Source: Bettongia penicillata ogilbyi (Eukaryota; Chordata; Mammalia; Diprotodontia; Potoroidae). From it: a DNA stretch of 64,000 bases. The notes beneath the pieces are model-generated. The model worked only from the letters and a program-made list of their open reading frames with translations. It had not been told where the DNA came from and did not search any database. The position numbers were made by a program, and so were the translations under genes. Of this stretch, positions 42,714 through 53,799 are shown piece by piece (within the stretch, counting starts at the first letter, position 1; each line of letters begins with the position of its first letter). The DNA is taken from NCBI GenBank assembly GCA_023548195.1, contig JAJHZJ010000414.1:916501-980500 (forward strand), given 5' to 3'.

Positions 42714-42800
42714 AAACCATATTATATGTACTATTTATCAGTTCTCTCTCTGGTTATGGATAGCATCTTCCTTCATAGGTCCTTTGAAGTTGATCTGAAA
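42406..42800 (-). mobile_element. L1 3' end with internal TG array
   Basis: Related to 6127-6505: CCTACCCTAGAGAAGGCTACC, AAGACACAAATGTGTG, then a TG run (42680-42710) and TTATCAGTTCTCTCTCTGG, ATAGGTCCTTTGAAGTTG. Confidence 0.75.
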
Positions 42801-43044
42801 TTAGTTGATCTCAGACCAGATAACTTTAATTATGCCCCTTCTTTGAGGGCAGAAGGATAGGCATTTGTTTATAACTCTCAGGATCCTCTGTAGTTCAAAG
42901 AATCTTACAGAGATGAGAGAGTTACAAGGACTCTCTGTTATCCTTTTTTTCCCTCTTGACTCAGGTTGGCTTACTGCCATCCTGCCATCCTCTTTGGATT
43001 CTCCAGGTACCACCTTTAGTCTCCCCTTTAGGCAAGTAAAGACT

Positions 43045-43200
43045 GAGATAGTGATGTTCAGGGCAGGACTAGTAGAACCCTTGTCATTTATTTGCTGGGT
43101 GGGCAAGTTCCTTCCCCTCTCTGGTCTCTGTCTCTTATCTGTAATATGAAAAGCTTCAACTATATGAGCTTTGAGGGTTCTTTAAGTTCTAACATTATAT
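43045..43200 (+). mobile_element. MIR-class SINE fragment
   Basis: TTGCTGGGTGGGCAAGTTCC, CTGTCTCTTATCTGTAATATG, GAGGGTTCTTTAAGTTCTAAC. Confidence 0.6.
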
Positions 43201-43429
43201 AAGCCAATGAGCTGTGAAGAGGTATGGACTGCAGTCTGTACAGCAGACTATTGGAAAGTTGTCATTGCCAATGCCTAGAAAATACAATGATGGTAAGAAC
43301 AAGGGAAGCACTTTGCCTCTGTCTGTATAGCACTTAATGCATGTACTGTCCCCTTGGCATTCACTATGCATCAGTTTATTTCATCATTGATCTTCTTTAT
43401 GTATATGTCCTGGCACATGATCATAGATC

Positions 43430-43540
43430 TAGAGTTGGCAGGCACCTCAGAGGCTATCTAGTCCTTCCTCATTTTACAGATGAGGAAACTGAGGCTCAGG
43501 GTGGTTAACATGACATGCTTAAAAGGCTATCACTATTACC
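43430..43540 (-). mobile_element. MIR-class SINE fragment
   Basis: AGAGTTGGCAGGCACCTCAG, CATTTTACAGATGAGGAAAC, TGAGGCTCAGGGTGG. Confidence 0.75.
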
Positions 43541-43584
43541 AGTCCTGAACACAGTGACTTGCACATAGGAGGCTTTCTATTATG

Positions 43585-43725
43585 TTAGGGACTCAATCAA
43601 TCAATCAATCAGTATTTAATAAGCACCTATTATGGGCTAGGGACTGGGAATACAAAAACCAAAAAGGAAATAGTACCTGCCCTCAAGAATCTTACATTCT
43701 ATAGGCGAGAGAGATACATATTTGT
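43585..43725 (-). mobile_element. L2 3' end, antisense
   Basis: Four AATC units (43590-43606) then AGTATTTAATAAGCACCTATTATG and CAAGAATCTTACATTCTATAGG. Confidence 0.8.
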
Positions 43726-43869
43726 CAGCTCAGATATGATCCTCTGCTGGAGGTTTTTTCCTATCCTTCTCAGCTATTAGAGTCTTTTTCTCTAAGTCTA
43801 CTTTCTTTATCAATTTTGAATTTATCTTTTTAATATGTTTGTCCTGTCATAACATCATAAATAGGATGG

Positions 43870-44115
43870 GAATTTCAATTCAATTAATATTTATTAAGCA
43901 CCCACTATGTGCAGGCACCGTGCTAAGTGCTGGGGCAGAGATGTCTAATCCAGTTTCCTCTTTGCATATACATCTATTTATTTATAGATTGTCTCCCCCA
44001 AGATCCTTGAAGGCAGGGATTGTTTTGGCCTTTTGTACTATCCCTAGTCCTTAGCAGAGTGCCTGGCACATAGTTGGTGTTTAATAAAGGCTTATTCATT
44101 GACTGACTGTTGATG
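43870..44115. mobile_element. Two L2 3' ends in opposite orientation
   Basis: Minus end 43875-43940 (TTATTAAGCACCCACTATGTG, GCTAAGTGCTGGGGCAG) meets plus end 43975-44115 (GATCCTTGAAGGCAGGG, CAGAGTGCCTGGCACATAG). Confidence 0.8.
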
Positions 44116-45085
44116 CTACTGAGGGTAACAATATCTGGACCTTCTGTGATGCTTTCACCACCACCCCCAAAAGATCAAAATACTTTGTCCCTATCCTTTA
44201 GAAGCCAACAGGTATCCCACTTCCCACCCACACCTCCATGACTGCCACCCTACATTGTATAGAGATAAAAATCAAGCTCAGAGGGTGGCATTGGCATGTC
44301 TGAAGTCACCCAGTGGGTCAGGAAAGCTGGTACTGGAAAACCAAGTGTCCCAACTCGTAACTCTATAGTCGTAGTCCCAAGGGTGGCACTTAAGGAAAAG
44401 GAGAAACACAATCCAATCCCAGAAACCATTTTAGGTATTTTAGGCAGGCAGGTTGTGCTGTGATATGTCTGACAGGGAAGTTTGCTCAGGTGGTTGGAAG
44501 TTTGGTAAGTGACTGAGAACTGAAGAGTTAGTTCTTGGACTGGGTTACCCAACTCTACCGTTGTATCACCCTCCTTTTTGAAAGTTCCTGTCCCTCCTAC
44601 TCTTTTTTCCTTCTCTTGGAGCCCCCTAAGAGGCAGCCCCCACCTTCACCCACACTCCCCCTCCCACTCTTCCTGCTCTTCAGAAGATCTGCTTCTGACA
44701 GCTCTCTTTGTCTCTCTCTCCCACTCTCTTCCTTGCACCTTTTCTCACCCACCCCCACCCCATGTTCATCAGCAGCAATTACTGTTTGCCGACTTTGCTT
44801 GCTGCCTTCTTCTGAGTAAAGTTCTCCCTAAACCACCTGTTCTTATAGACCCTCCATATGAAAAAACTACCTCTATCTCCCATCCTCCCATGATGCAAGA
44901 GACCTTCCTCTCCCAAGCAGGTAAAGATACTTGCCCCTCCACCCGGTTTTTAGCCAGAGCAAGTCTGGCTGGATCTCCTGCTTTGGAAACTTAGCCAGGA
45001 ATTCAGTATCAGAACTGTAGACGAAAGACTTCTTGTACAGTATACGTTTTTAATTTATTAAGCACATGGTATATGCCAGGAATTG
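44116..45085. other. Unassigned stretch, pyrimidine-rich centre
   Basis: AAATCAAGCTCAGAGGGTGGCATTGG near 44268 may be a MIR scrap. The centre (44570-44770) is C/T-rich, which explains overlapping open frames (up to 138 codons, 44578-44994). No domain recognised. Confidence 0.4.
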
Positions 45086-45107
45086 TACCAACCGTTAGGA
45101 TTAGGAT

Positions 45108-45185
45108 AAGGAATGAACCTGTGATTTCACTGGCCTAGAGAAATTCTTAATGAAGAGACTCTTACCAATTCAGGTTATCACCTTT
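45108..45185 (-). mobile_element. Tail of GAAATCACAGGTC-class SINE
   Basis: GAACCTGTGATTTCACTGGCC is the reverse complement of the tail at 1655-1680; AGACTCTTACCAATTCAGG follows. Confidence 0.5.
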
Positions 45186-45222
45186 TCTTTAATTTATAGT
45201 GTAGAATTGTCCTTGGGCACTT

Positions 45223-45345
45223 AGGTGGCACAGTGGATAAAGCACCTGTTAGGAGGACCTGAGTTCAAATTTGGCTTTAGACACTTACTAGCTGTGTGAC
45301 CGTAAGCAAGTCACAACCCCAATTCCCTCCAAAAAGTAAAATTAC
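45223..45345 (+). mobile_element. WSINE1-like short CORE-SINE
   Basis: GGCACTTAGGTGGCACAGTGG head, AGGAGGACCTGAGTTCAAAT, ACACTTACTAGCTGTGTGACC, then CAACCCCAATTCCCTCC and AAAAAG. Confidence 0.85.
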
Positions 45346-45474
45346 CTTGAGTACTGAGTACTATCAGTGTATGTTAGAGGCAGAGCTCGAACCTATGTCT
45401 TCCTGGATCCAGGGCTGATGCTTTGTGTACTACACCAGGGTGTCTCTCTAAATAGAGTGTTTCCCTGTTGGAGA

Positions 45475-45760
45475 GTCAGTGTAGTGGAAAGAATAATGAA
45501 CTGGGTGAAAGTTCCAAGCATCTAGTTCTGTCACTTACTAGCTGTGTGATCTTGGATAAATTAATTGACTTCTCTGGGCCTTAATGTCCCCAACTGTAAA
45601 AGGGAAAGGGGTACAAATATGAAAAGACCTTTCCAGACCTAAAGCTCCAGGGTATTGTGACAAGGAAAGAATGTGTCTGAGGCCAGATTTGAATTTACGT
45701 CTTCCTGACTCCAGACCTAGGGCTTTATCAAACACTGTACCACTTAGGTACCTCATAATG
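45475..45760. mobile_element. MIR-class SINE (+) then antisense SINE head
   Basis: Plus part 45475-45640: AGTGTAGTGGAAAGAATAATG, GTCACTTACTAGCTGTGTG, CCTTAATGTCCCCAACTG. Minus part 45665-45760: GTCTGAGGCCAGATTTGAAT, CTGACTCCAGACCTAGGGC, CCACTTAGGTACCTC. Confidence 0.75.
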
Positions 45761-45784
45761 TTGTCAAGACATTACTTGTCTATT

Positions 45785-46125
45785 AAAATATTACTCCCTT
45801 TTCTAAACACATATCTATGTGAGGCCAGACTTTCTTCATGTACTTCAACCAAATCAGCTTATAGCAACAGATTAGATGCAGAAGCAAATACGAGAATCCA
45901 ACTATTTTCTATTAAGCCAGATACTAGATTTGCAAAAAATAGGACCTTTCTCACTGTCTTGTTTTGAAAAATAGTTTTCGTAAAATATATTATGTCCATT
46001 TGTAATGGATTTATTGTTATTTTTAATGAATTTATATTTTAAAAATTCATCAGTTTTAATTTCAAATACAGTAACTCTCTATAGGTATAACTAATGCAAA
46101 AAGTTTGAGAATTGCTGTTCTAGAT
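45785..46125 (+). mobile_element. Old hAT-like DNA transposon fragment
   Basis: ACTAGATTTGCAAAAAATAGG, AAATATATTATGTCCATTTGTAATGG, TTTCAAATACAGTAACTC, ending AAAGTTTGAGAATTGCTGTTC. The last part is the inverted form of a CAGNGGTTCTCAAACTTT-type hAT end. No left end was found. Confidence 0.45.
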
Positions 46126-46439
46126 CTTGGTTTCTTTCATTCCAGTGGTAAGGGATGAGTCATTAATAGAGGATTGGCCCTGGAGAATGTGCAGAAGTAA
46201 GCCAGAGTTCTAAAGGGGCTTTGACCTCACGAACTAGTTAGACTTTCTTAACTGGTAAGGTGTGTGTCCAGATGGGGTTGTATGTCTGTGTGCCTATGGA
46301 TATGTTTGTGACTTTGTATTTGCCTTGTGTCTCTACAGATGTATGTGTATGCATACAAGTTCTTCATTTGTGGGCTTTGTATCCGAAAACATTCTCCTCC
46401 TTCCTTAAACTCCATAAACACCAGAGGCTTCTAACATTG

Positions 46440-46565
46440 TGTTGTCTCCCTCATTAGAACATGAAGTCCTTGAGAGCAGACACTCTCTTCCTTTTCGATT
46501 GGTATCATCACAGTGCTTTGCACTTGGTACGTGCTTAATAAATATTTTGTTATTTATTCATTCAT
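46440..46565 (+). mobile_element. L2 3' end
   Basis: GAACATGAAGTCCTTGAGAGC, CACAGTGCTTTGCACTTGG, TACGTGCTTAATAAATATT. Confidence 0.85.
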
Positions 46566-46752
46566 ATGAGACTTGCCTCTAGGAAATGAAGGAAATTCCT
46601 AACTACGAATTTTAGGTGGAGACACAGGGCTCACGGGGAAAGGGCCAGTTGTCTCAGATAGGTTTGGGGAATTACTTCAATGATTTCTCTCATCTCTTTT
46701 TTACTATGAAGTCTTGGAACTCCTTTTCTCTGTTTTATGCATAGCTATATAT

Positions 46753-46946
46753 GTAAGGAATATACATATATATATATGCATATATAATTAAGATTCCTTA
46801 TAGCTAAGGAATTTATATATCTGTATATATACATACACATATGCACATATACATACACACATATACTTACACACACATATATATACATATACATACATAT
46901 ATACACATACACACATACATACACACATGTATAATAGATTCCTTAC
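46753..46946. repeat. AT/AC repeat bounded by alternating TAAGGAAT motifs
   Basis: TAAGGAAT lies at 46754-46761 and 46805-46812, and its reverse complement ATTCCTTA at 46793-46800 and 46938-46945. The middle pair forms an 8-bp stem with TAGC loop. TATA, TACA and ACAC units fill the rest. Confidence 0.9.
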
Positions 46947-47256
46947 TTTCTGACTCTGTCTCCAGTCAAGGGCTTCTTAACATGGGACCTGGGAACTTAA
47001 AATTTTATTTTTGATAACTGTATTTCATATAATTGTTTTCCTGTGTTGTAATTCTATGTATTTTATTTTGTGCACTTAAAAACATTAATTTGCAAAGGAG
47101 TCTATGGGCTTCACCAGCCTGCCAAAGGGGAAGATAATAAAAAAAGAACCTGCATTCTATATCAGTTTGCCAGTATCCATCTCCTCTATTGCCAAAGTTG
47201 CCAACCTCTCTACAGGCTGGTTCTCTTGTTTTAGTATAGATTGGGGTTCAGGACAT

Positions 47257-47313
47257 GTGTGTGTGTGCGTGTGTGCGCGCATGCATGTGTGTGTGCATGC
47301 ATGTGTGAGTGTG
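47257..47313 (+). repeat. TG microsatellite with CG steps
   Basis: GTGTGTGTGTGCGTGTGTGC and GCGCATGCATG, then further GTGTG units. Confidence 0.9.
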
Positions 47314-47589
47314 TAGCTGCCTGCTGCTTCTGCTCAGAGTAGACTCAGGAAGATAGTACTTGGCCTCCCCTTTTATTTTTGTGATTATCTATTTTAGGTC
47401 GTTGTTTCTAGGAGGTTGAAGACTGGTCATTGGCTCACTTGGGATCTCCACTTACACATATATGGCCTGAAGCCTTTGAGCAGAGGAAAGGGAGAGTATG
47501 TCTGGGAACAGGTGTCTTGGCTCTTCCTGCTGATGAGGTTTTTCCCAAGAGGTAGTGAGAGAGACAGCCAGCTAGAGGAAGGAGGTGAC

Positions 47590-47840
47590 AGCAGATTGGA
47601 AATCCCTGGGAGGGAGAGAGGGAGGCAGACAGACAGATACATAGAGACAGAGACACAGAGAGAAAGACAGAGAGAGATAGAGACAGAGAGGCAGAGTATA
47701 AGGACAGAAAGAAAAGGAGAAAAATAGAGGGAGAAGGAAAGAGAGGATGAGAGGAGAAAAGGAAAGAAAGAGACAGAAATAGAAAGGGATTGATTAGATA
47801 GATTGATTGATAAATTGATAGATAGATAAATGCTGCTATG
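47590..47840 (+). repeat. Purine-rich AGAG/GACA/GATA tract
   Basis: About 250 bp of AGAGA, GACAGA and GATA units. The serine/leucine-rich frames on the minus strand (up to 162 codons) and the opposite 103-codon frame come from this composition. Confidence 0.9.
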
Positions 47841-47989
47841 AACTGTGCACTTGCATTCTCCCAAACCAAGACTGGGAGATCCTTTTTCTGGAACAGGAAG
47901 GCATTTTTGGAGTTCTCTCTCATTCCTGCCTAATCCTCCCCGACTTCTTCTCTTCTTGCCTTACCAGAACTTGCCTGCTGGCACATCAC

Positions 47990-48430
47990 AATATGAGAGT
48001 TGAAAGGAACCTCAGTAGCCATCTAATCCAGCCCACACACCAAAGGAATCCCCACTGTGACAAGCCCAGCAAGTGGTCATCCAGCTGCTTGAAGACCTCT
48101 AAGGAGGTGGAAGCTAGTCTCTCTGAGGCAGCCTTTTCACTCTTGGGCAGCTCTTGTTGTTAGGAGATATTTCCTGCCATCAAGTCTAAATTTACCACTT
48201 TGCAATATCCACCCATTACTCCTAGTTTGACCTTCTGGGGCCGAATAGAACAGATCAGATCCTTCCTACTTCTGATAGCCATTCAGATCCTTGAAGGCAG
48301 GCCTCTCTGAGTGTCCTCTTCCACTAACCAGGCTAAGCATCCCCAGTTCATTTAACTGATCCATATTCATATGCTATAATCTCAAGGCCTGTCTGTGAGC
48401 ATTTCCAATTTTTTCCTACTCATCAGGGGA
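47990..48430 (-). mobile_element. CR1/L3 LINE 3' end, antisense
   Basis: CATCTAATCCAGCCCACAC, CAAGTGGTCATCCAGCTGC, AAGACCTCTAAGGAGGTGG, CATCAAGTCTAAATTTACC, CACCCATTACTCCTAGTTTG, CTTCTGGGGCCGAATAGAAC, CTAAGCATCCCCAGTTC. Well preserved order, with the opposite strand to 4590-5038. Confidence 0.88.
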
Positions 48431-48524
48431 AGACTCTGAAGAAATTCCAACCTCCCATAGAAAAGGCCTCAGGTCTACTATGACTCCTAGGAGAGGGGAG
48501 AGGGTTGGGTTTTTTTTTTAAAGC

Positions 48525-48712
48525 AATAATAATAGCTTATGTTTAACACTTTACACACAGTATCTCATTTGAATCTCACAACCACCCTGTGAGGTAGGTG
48601 CTGTTTTCATCCCAATTTTACAGATGTGGAAACTGAGGCTCAGAAATGAAGTGACTTCCCCACGGTCATACAGCTAGTGATTGAGGGATGTCGAGTCAAG
48701 TCCTTCTGACAT
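48525..48712 (-). mobile_element. MIR-class SINE
   Basis: AATAGCTTATGTTTAACACT, CAACCACCCTGTGAGGTAGG, TTTTACAGATGTGGAAACTG, CACGGTCATACAGCTAGTG. Confidence 0.85.
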
Positions 48713-49274
48713 GCCATGCTCATTACCATAAAGTAAAGTTAAGTTCTCTTGCTGCTCCATACTTGCTGTTCTGGGTGAGCCAGAAATGGAGTCTGCCTTT
48801 GAGGGTCTCCCAGCCTTAGATAAACCCCCTCCCCCAGGCACACAGAAAGCTGGACTGTGTGGCTAGAAGAATCAGAATGTTGAATGTTGACATTACATAT
48901 TCATGACAGGCCTGTGGGCAGTTTGGGGGTGTTTGCTTTGGAAATTAGAAGCTTAGAGAATCCAGATCATCTCTGCTCAGTCCCTCAAGACTTCCTGAAG
49001 TAAGTGGGATTTCAGGAGCTGTTCTTGGGTAGCATTTTATCTTCAGAGAGGGGAAAACAGTGATCTCTGGAGAATTTGATTTGAAGGTTTGGCTGGTGAG
49101 AAAACTTTTACACAACCTTGATACATATCACGAACAAGTGTGATAGTCTTCTCTTACCTATCCCTTGGTTTCATTGGTGGAGGACTGACTGGGTGAGGCC
49201 CACCAGGCTCTCCAGAGATCATCCCATCCATTTGCCTCTCCAGAACCCCACCCAGATGGGCTCTATTTCTTTTC
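48713..49274. other. Possibly host-unique stretch
   Basis: No repeat recognised. The 48870-48960 part (TTGACATTACATATTCATGAC, then GTGTTTGCTTTGGAAATTAG) has a mixed, non-repetitive composition unlike the surroundings. No coding frame. Confidence 0.4.
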
Positions 49275-49450
49275 CTGGTGTCATAGGTTGATAGATTTAG
49301 AGCTGGAGGGTCATCTAGTCTAACTCTCTCGTTTTACAACTGAGGAAACTGAGACTCAGAGACATTAAGTGACTTATCCAAGGCCACTCATCAGATGAGA
49401 AGGGATAGAGCTGAGATTTGAGCCTAGGTTCTTTGTTTCCAGTCTTCTTA
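49275..49450 (-). mobile_element. MIR-class SINE
   Basis: TTAGAGCTGGAGGGTCATC, GTTTTACAACTGAGGAAACTG, AGACATTAAGTGACTTATCC, GATTTGAGCCTAGGTTC. Confidence 0.78.
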
Positions 49451-50464
49451 ATGCTTTCTTCTATTTTTCACTGAGTTGTGTTACTTGATGAGCTGAGTAT
49501 TAACTTCCTCCTATGTCTTCCTCTTCCTACCCAAACCTCTTGACACCAAAACCTATGACAATTAAAAAAGTAATTACAATCCTAGAGCAAACTCTCTGAA
49601 GCTGAGATTCTTCCTAAAGCTCTGGTACCATGACAACTGACCTAGAAGTCCACTAAACAAGATGGTGCTTGGCTGTTGGGCTTTGGTTATAAATACCACT
49701 CTTACTCTCTAGATCTTGACTAGAAATCAGGGACCCAGGACTCAAAAGGAAGTAGAATATAGGGTGAGGAGAGGAGGTTGAAGCCTGGGCATAACACAGG
49801 CCAATGTATGCTCTCATAGACTTTTTGGCTGAGATTACTGGCAATGGATCTTGGGAAAACTAAGCTACTGTCTGGTTTATCTCTGATTGTCATCCACAGG
49901 GAAAAAAATGAAAATGTCTTTCCTTTTTTTATTATTATACTGAAGGTCATCACAGGCAGAGTTGTTTATAACTGGAGAATCTTGACACATGTATGCATGG
50001 GCTTGAGAGTGCGTGTGTGTACACACATGCACACACACATATGCACACACAAATGTGAAGGGCAAATACAATCTCAGACTACCTGATAGGGAGCAAACAC
50101 TATCCAGAACACAGTCGCTTCCACTTGGAACAAAGAATGTCTGTGAAAGAACTAGTGATGGGGGAGGGGGCGAAGAGAAAAATAGAGTTGTCGGTACAAC
50201 GTGGAGGGCTGAGTTTTGGTGAGTGCAGTCTGTAGAAGAGAAAGATGAATAGGAAAATGAGACATCTAGGAAACAGCATATTTCTCTGAAGTGTCAGATG
50301 AAGGATATGGAACTAACTGTACTAAACTGTGTGGCAAATGACTTTAAGGTTAGACACAGGAAAGAACTTCCTGATGAGAATCTGTTGGTTTGGATTACCT
50401 AGAACTCTGCAAATCGAGACCATTGTCACAAAAATGAGCTGTCTTCCCCAATTTCTCTTTCATC
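49451..50464. other. Unassigned stretch with short TG/CA run
   Basis: GTGTGTGTACACACATGC near 50014-50032 begins a short alternating tract to 50055. GACACAGGAAAGAACTTCCTG near 50354 is a weak CR1-like match. No coding region recognised. Confidence 0.4.
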
Positions 50465-50720
50465 TTGAGTCACGTCAACAAGCATTTATTATGTATCTGC
50501 TATGTGCTAGACACTGTATTAAATTCTGAGGATTAAAAAAAAAGAGGCAAAAACAGCCCCTGCCTTCAAGGAGCTTTTATGTTCCGGTGGAGAAGACAGC
50601 ATGCAAACAGCTATGTGCAAACGAGGGATATGAAGGATAAACTGGAGATTCTCTCAGAGGCAAAGCACCAAGATTTAAGGAAGACTGGGAAAGGTTTTTA
50701 CAAAAGGTTTTATCTGACTT
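50465..50720 (-). mobile_element. L2 3' end, antisense
   Basis: GTCAACAAGCATTTATTATG, TGTGCTAGACACTGTATTAA, CTTCAAGGAGCTTTTATG, GCAAACAGCTATGTGC. Confidence 0.85.
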
Positions 50721-50823
50721 TGAAAGAATTCCCCTCATCTTCAAAAGCTTGAGATCATCCTCACTCCTCCTTCTCTGTTGTTTTTCCTAAGTAGTCATTC
50801 ACTAGACTGGACAACAGCAAAAC

Positions 50824-50948
50824 CCAGATAGCTGGATGGTGCAGTGGGTAGAGCTCTGGACCTTCAGGAAGTTGTTTTATTTTTAGTCGTGTCTGACTCT
50901 TTGTGCCCCCATCTTGATGTTTAGAGTGGTTTGCCATGTGCTTCTCCA
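50824..50948. mobile_element. SINE head (+) joined to SINE tail (-)
   Basis: GATAGCTGGATGGTGCAGTGG (plus head, to about 50870) runs directly into TTAGTCGTGTCTGACTCTTTG and GAGTGGTTTGCCATGTGC (minus MAR1-like tail). Either an insertion with loss or a rearrangement. Confidence 0.7.
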
Positions 50949-51279
50949 TCCAAAGACAGTTGGTGTTTAATAAATGTTTGTTGAATTGGATTATCTTACA
51001 TGAGACCCTAATAAGCTCCCTTGGCTCCAGTGTATCCAGATACCTTCTGATTCATCTCCTGAAAGTTATACTCACTCCTCCCTATCTGCTTTTATCCCTA
51101 CTGATGCCCCCACCCAAAATCCACCTTATTTCTTATCATCCCATCGCCTTCATGGAGATTTCCTAGGCCAGTCTCTTGAGTCTCTTGTGGTTTTGTGGCC
51201 CTTAGAGGCTGAGCCACAGTCCAGCTCTTAATTACATACCATCTCGTTCACAGGTTAATGGGATTTAGTGCCTTACTGT

Positions 51280-51800
51280 CCAATCTCTTTACTTACAGAC
51301 GAGGAAACTGAGGAGAAAGTGAAGAGGTGAGTTGCGTAAGGTCGCACAGGTGGTAGAGGAACAGCTGGGATTGAATGAAGGGCTGCCCCTGCCCCTTCAC
51401 TGTCGATCTTGTCTCTCAGGTGGCTCGTTGGTTGTTTCAAATGTGGAAGTTTTGTTTCTTAATCATAAAGGGAAGGAAAGCACATGTAGCAGCACCGTGC
51501 CAAGCCCTTTTACAAATATTATCACATTTGATTCTGGGAGGCAGGTCCTATTATCCACTTTTTACTCTTTCACTGTGTAATAATAACTAGTATTTCTATA
51601 GTACTTTAAGGTTTGAAAAGTTGTCTAAAAACATTATCTCATTGGATCCTCACACAGCAACTCTGGAGGGTAGGTGCGGTTATTATCCCCATTTGACAGA
51701 TAAGAAAACAGGCAAGCAGAGGTGAAAGGACTTGCTTAAGGTCACACAGCTGGTAAGTATCTTAGGCCACATTTGAACTCTGGACTTAACTGATTTCCTC
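51280..51800 (-). mobile_element. Two MIR-class SINEs
   Basis: Fragment at 51280-51375: ACTTACAGACGAGGAAACTG, AAGGTCGCACAGGTGG. Better copy at 51585-51800: ATAATAACTAGTATTTCTAT, CAACTCTGGAGGGTAGG, TTAAGGTCACACAGCTGG. Confidence 0.78.
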
Positions 51801-51884
51801 TGTACCAACTAGCCAGATGTCTGCAGTCTTCACATGTGTATATGTGTATATGTATTTACAGACTTTATATAACTGCTTTTTGTT

Positions 51885-52160
51885 ATTATCAATAATTGGA
51901 TATTCATTCACGTCCAACTCTCTGTGACCCCCATGGATTAGCCAATACTTTCTGTGGGGTTTTCTTGATAATACTGGAGCAATTTGTCATTTCCTTTTCT
52001 AGCTCATTTTACAGATAAAGAAACTGAAGCCAACAGGGTTAAGTGACTTGCCCAGGATTACACATAGCAAGGAAAAGTCTAAAGTCATATTTGAACTCGG
52101 GTCTTCCTGATTCCAGACCTGGCACTCTATCCACTGAGCCCTCTAGCTGCCTCTTTTATC
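51885..52160 (-). mobile_element. MAR1-like CORE-SINE
   Basis: TTCACGTCCAACTCTCTGTG tail, GGGGTTTTCTTGATAATACTG body, GGTTAAGTGACTTGCCCAGG core, CCCTCTAGCTGCC head. Confidence 0.9.
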
Positions 52161-52554
52161 AATAATAAATACTTGTTAACTTGACTGGGTCCCTTTAAGA
52201 TCATTTTAACCACTTGATGATTTCTTTGACAGATTCAGATCTTTTTACCAGTTAATGGTTGATTTGACATTATAAATAACAACTCCCTCAGAAAAACTGG
52301 GGTATTCATATGTTAATTTTAACAAAAAAGAGAGGATGGTTGTTTTCTGTACTTGAGGCTATTTCCACTTGCTGATGTCACCCTTCTCCCCCGACTTTAG
52401 CCCTAGGATACGCAGAGGAAAGTCCCAAAATGTGGTGAAGTACAGAGAACATGGAGTGACCAGTCCCCCAGGGAGTCCCATGGGCAAAGTTGTGCCCTCT
52501 GCTGTTATCAAGGCTCTCCGTTAATGTAGGCTCTGCTTGTTCTAGGACATATAG

Positions 52555-52810
52555 AAGCAGTTAGGTGGTGCAATGGATAGAGCTCTGGAGTCATGAAGAC
52601 CTGAGTTCAAATTCAGCTTCAAACACATACTAACTGTGTGATACTGACTGAGCAAGTCACTGGACTTCTGTCTTCCTTAGTTTCCTCATCTGTCAAATGG
52701 GGATAGTAATAGGACCTACTTCCTTCCCCAGGATTATTATAAGGATGAAATGAGAGACAGTATATGTAAGACTTTGCAAACCTTAAAGCATTATAGAAAT
52801 GCTAGCTTGT
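52555..52810 (+). mobile_element. MON1-type CORE-SINE
   Basis: GCAGTTAGGTGGTGCAATGG head, AGTTTCCTCATCTGTCAAATG, GGATTATTATAAGGATGAAATG, ACCTTAAAGCATTATAGAAATGC, AGCTTGTTTT end. Confidence 0.9.
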
Positions 52811-53439
52811 TTTTTCTTACCATTGTACAGTGAAACTGTGAGCCACCTCTGCCCTGATTCTCAACCTAAAGCTTAAGAATGAAATGTCTCCCCTGCTTTA
52901 TTCAGTCCTCCTGTGCCAGCCCTTGGGCTGTGGGGAAGTTTCCTGGCCTTACCTTTGTACTTCTCTGCAGAATGGGACTCTGCTTCTCCTGGGGAGGAGG
53001 CAGCCTCCAATGACAGATTCTGCAAATTAGTAAGTACTCTAGAGAAAAACCAGTGAAGCCCCAAAGGATAGGTGGTTTGTTTTGACAAAGGCAATTTAGT
53101 ATAAGTGACTTATGTTGATAATCCAAGCTGCTTAGAGCTAGGGGCCAAGCTCATTCCCTTTTGAGAAACAGCACTCTAACTCATCTTCTCCCTTCTGGAC
53201 AGTTGGATCATTTCTGGGAAATTGAGTTACACTGTGAGACTTGGGGGTTATGAGAATTTATGGGCAGGGATTCAATGGGATGAGAGCCCACATTTCCCTG
53301 CCACCTCCCTACCATTATCTGAGTTATCTAACTAATCCCCTCAAATATTGGCTGGTAATTTAAGGGGTTCAGACTTTCAGGCTCAAAGGACTTCTCCACT
53401 TATTACCAATTTAGTGCAAATATAGTCATCTCTCTGGGG
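52811..53439. other. Unassigned stretch
   Basis: No repeat family and no domain in the two overlapping 73-74 codon minus frames at 52873-53126. Confidence 0.4.
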
Positions 53440-53692
53440 CAGCTAAATAGTAGAGTGTTGAGCCTGGAGTCAGGAAAGCTCATCTCCCTGAGTTCAAATC
53501 TGGCCTCAGATACTTATTAGCTGTGTGACCCTGGGCAAGTCACTTAACCTTGTTTGCCTCAATTTCCCCATCTATAAAATGAGCTGGAGAAGGAATGACA
53601 AACCACTCCAGTACTTTGGCCAGGAAAACTCTAAAAGGGTCATGAAGAGTCGGACATGACTGAAACAGCTGAACAACTAAAAAGCCATCTCT
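53440..53692 (+). mobile_element. MAR1-like CORE-SINE
   Basis: GGGGCAGCTAAATAGTAGAG head, GACCCTGGGCAAGTCACTTAAC, CAAACCACTCCAGTACTTTGG, CATGAAGAGTCGGACATGAC tail. Among the best conserved in the window. Confidence 0.94.
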
Positions 53693-53799
53693 CAGTTATC
53701 TATGCTGAGGAAGCTAAGCAGTTAATTTTACCGAAAAAAAAAAACCATCAGAAAGTCAGAATGTGGGATGTAACTTATCTTGCTGCAGAGTTCTCCCTC

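Noticed and set aside
47427..47923. 145 and 162-codon minus-strand frames, Leu/Ser-rich like membrane segments
   Set aside because: They come from a purine-rich simple repeat on the plus strand. Two shifted frames give similar low-complexity products.
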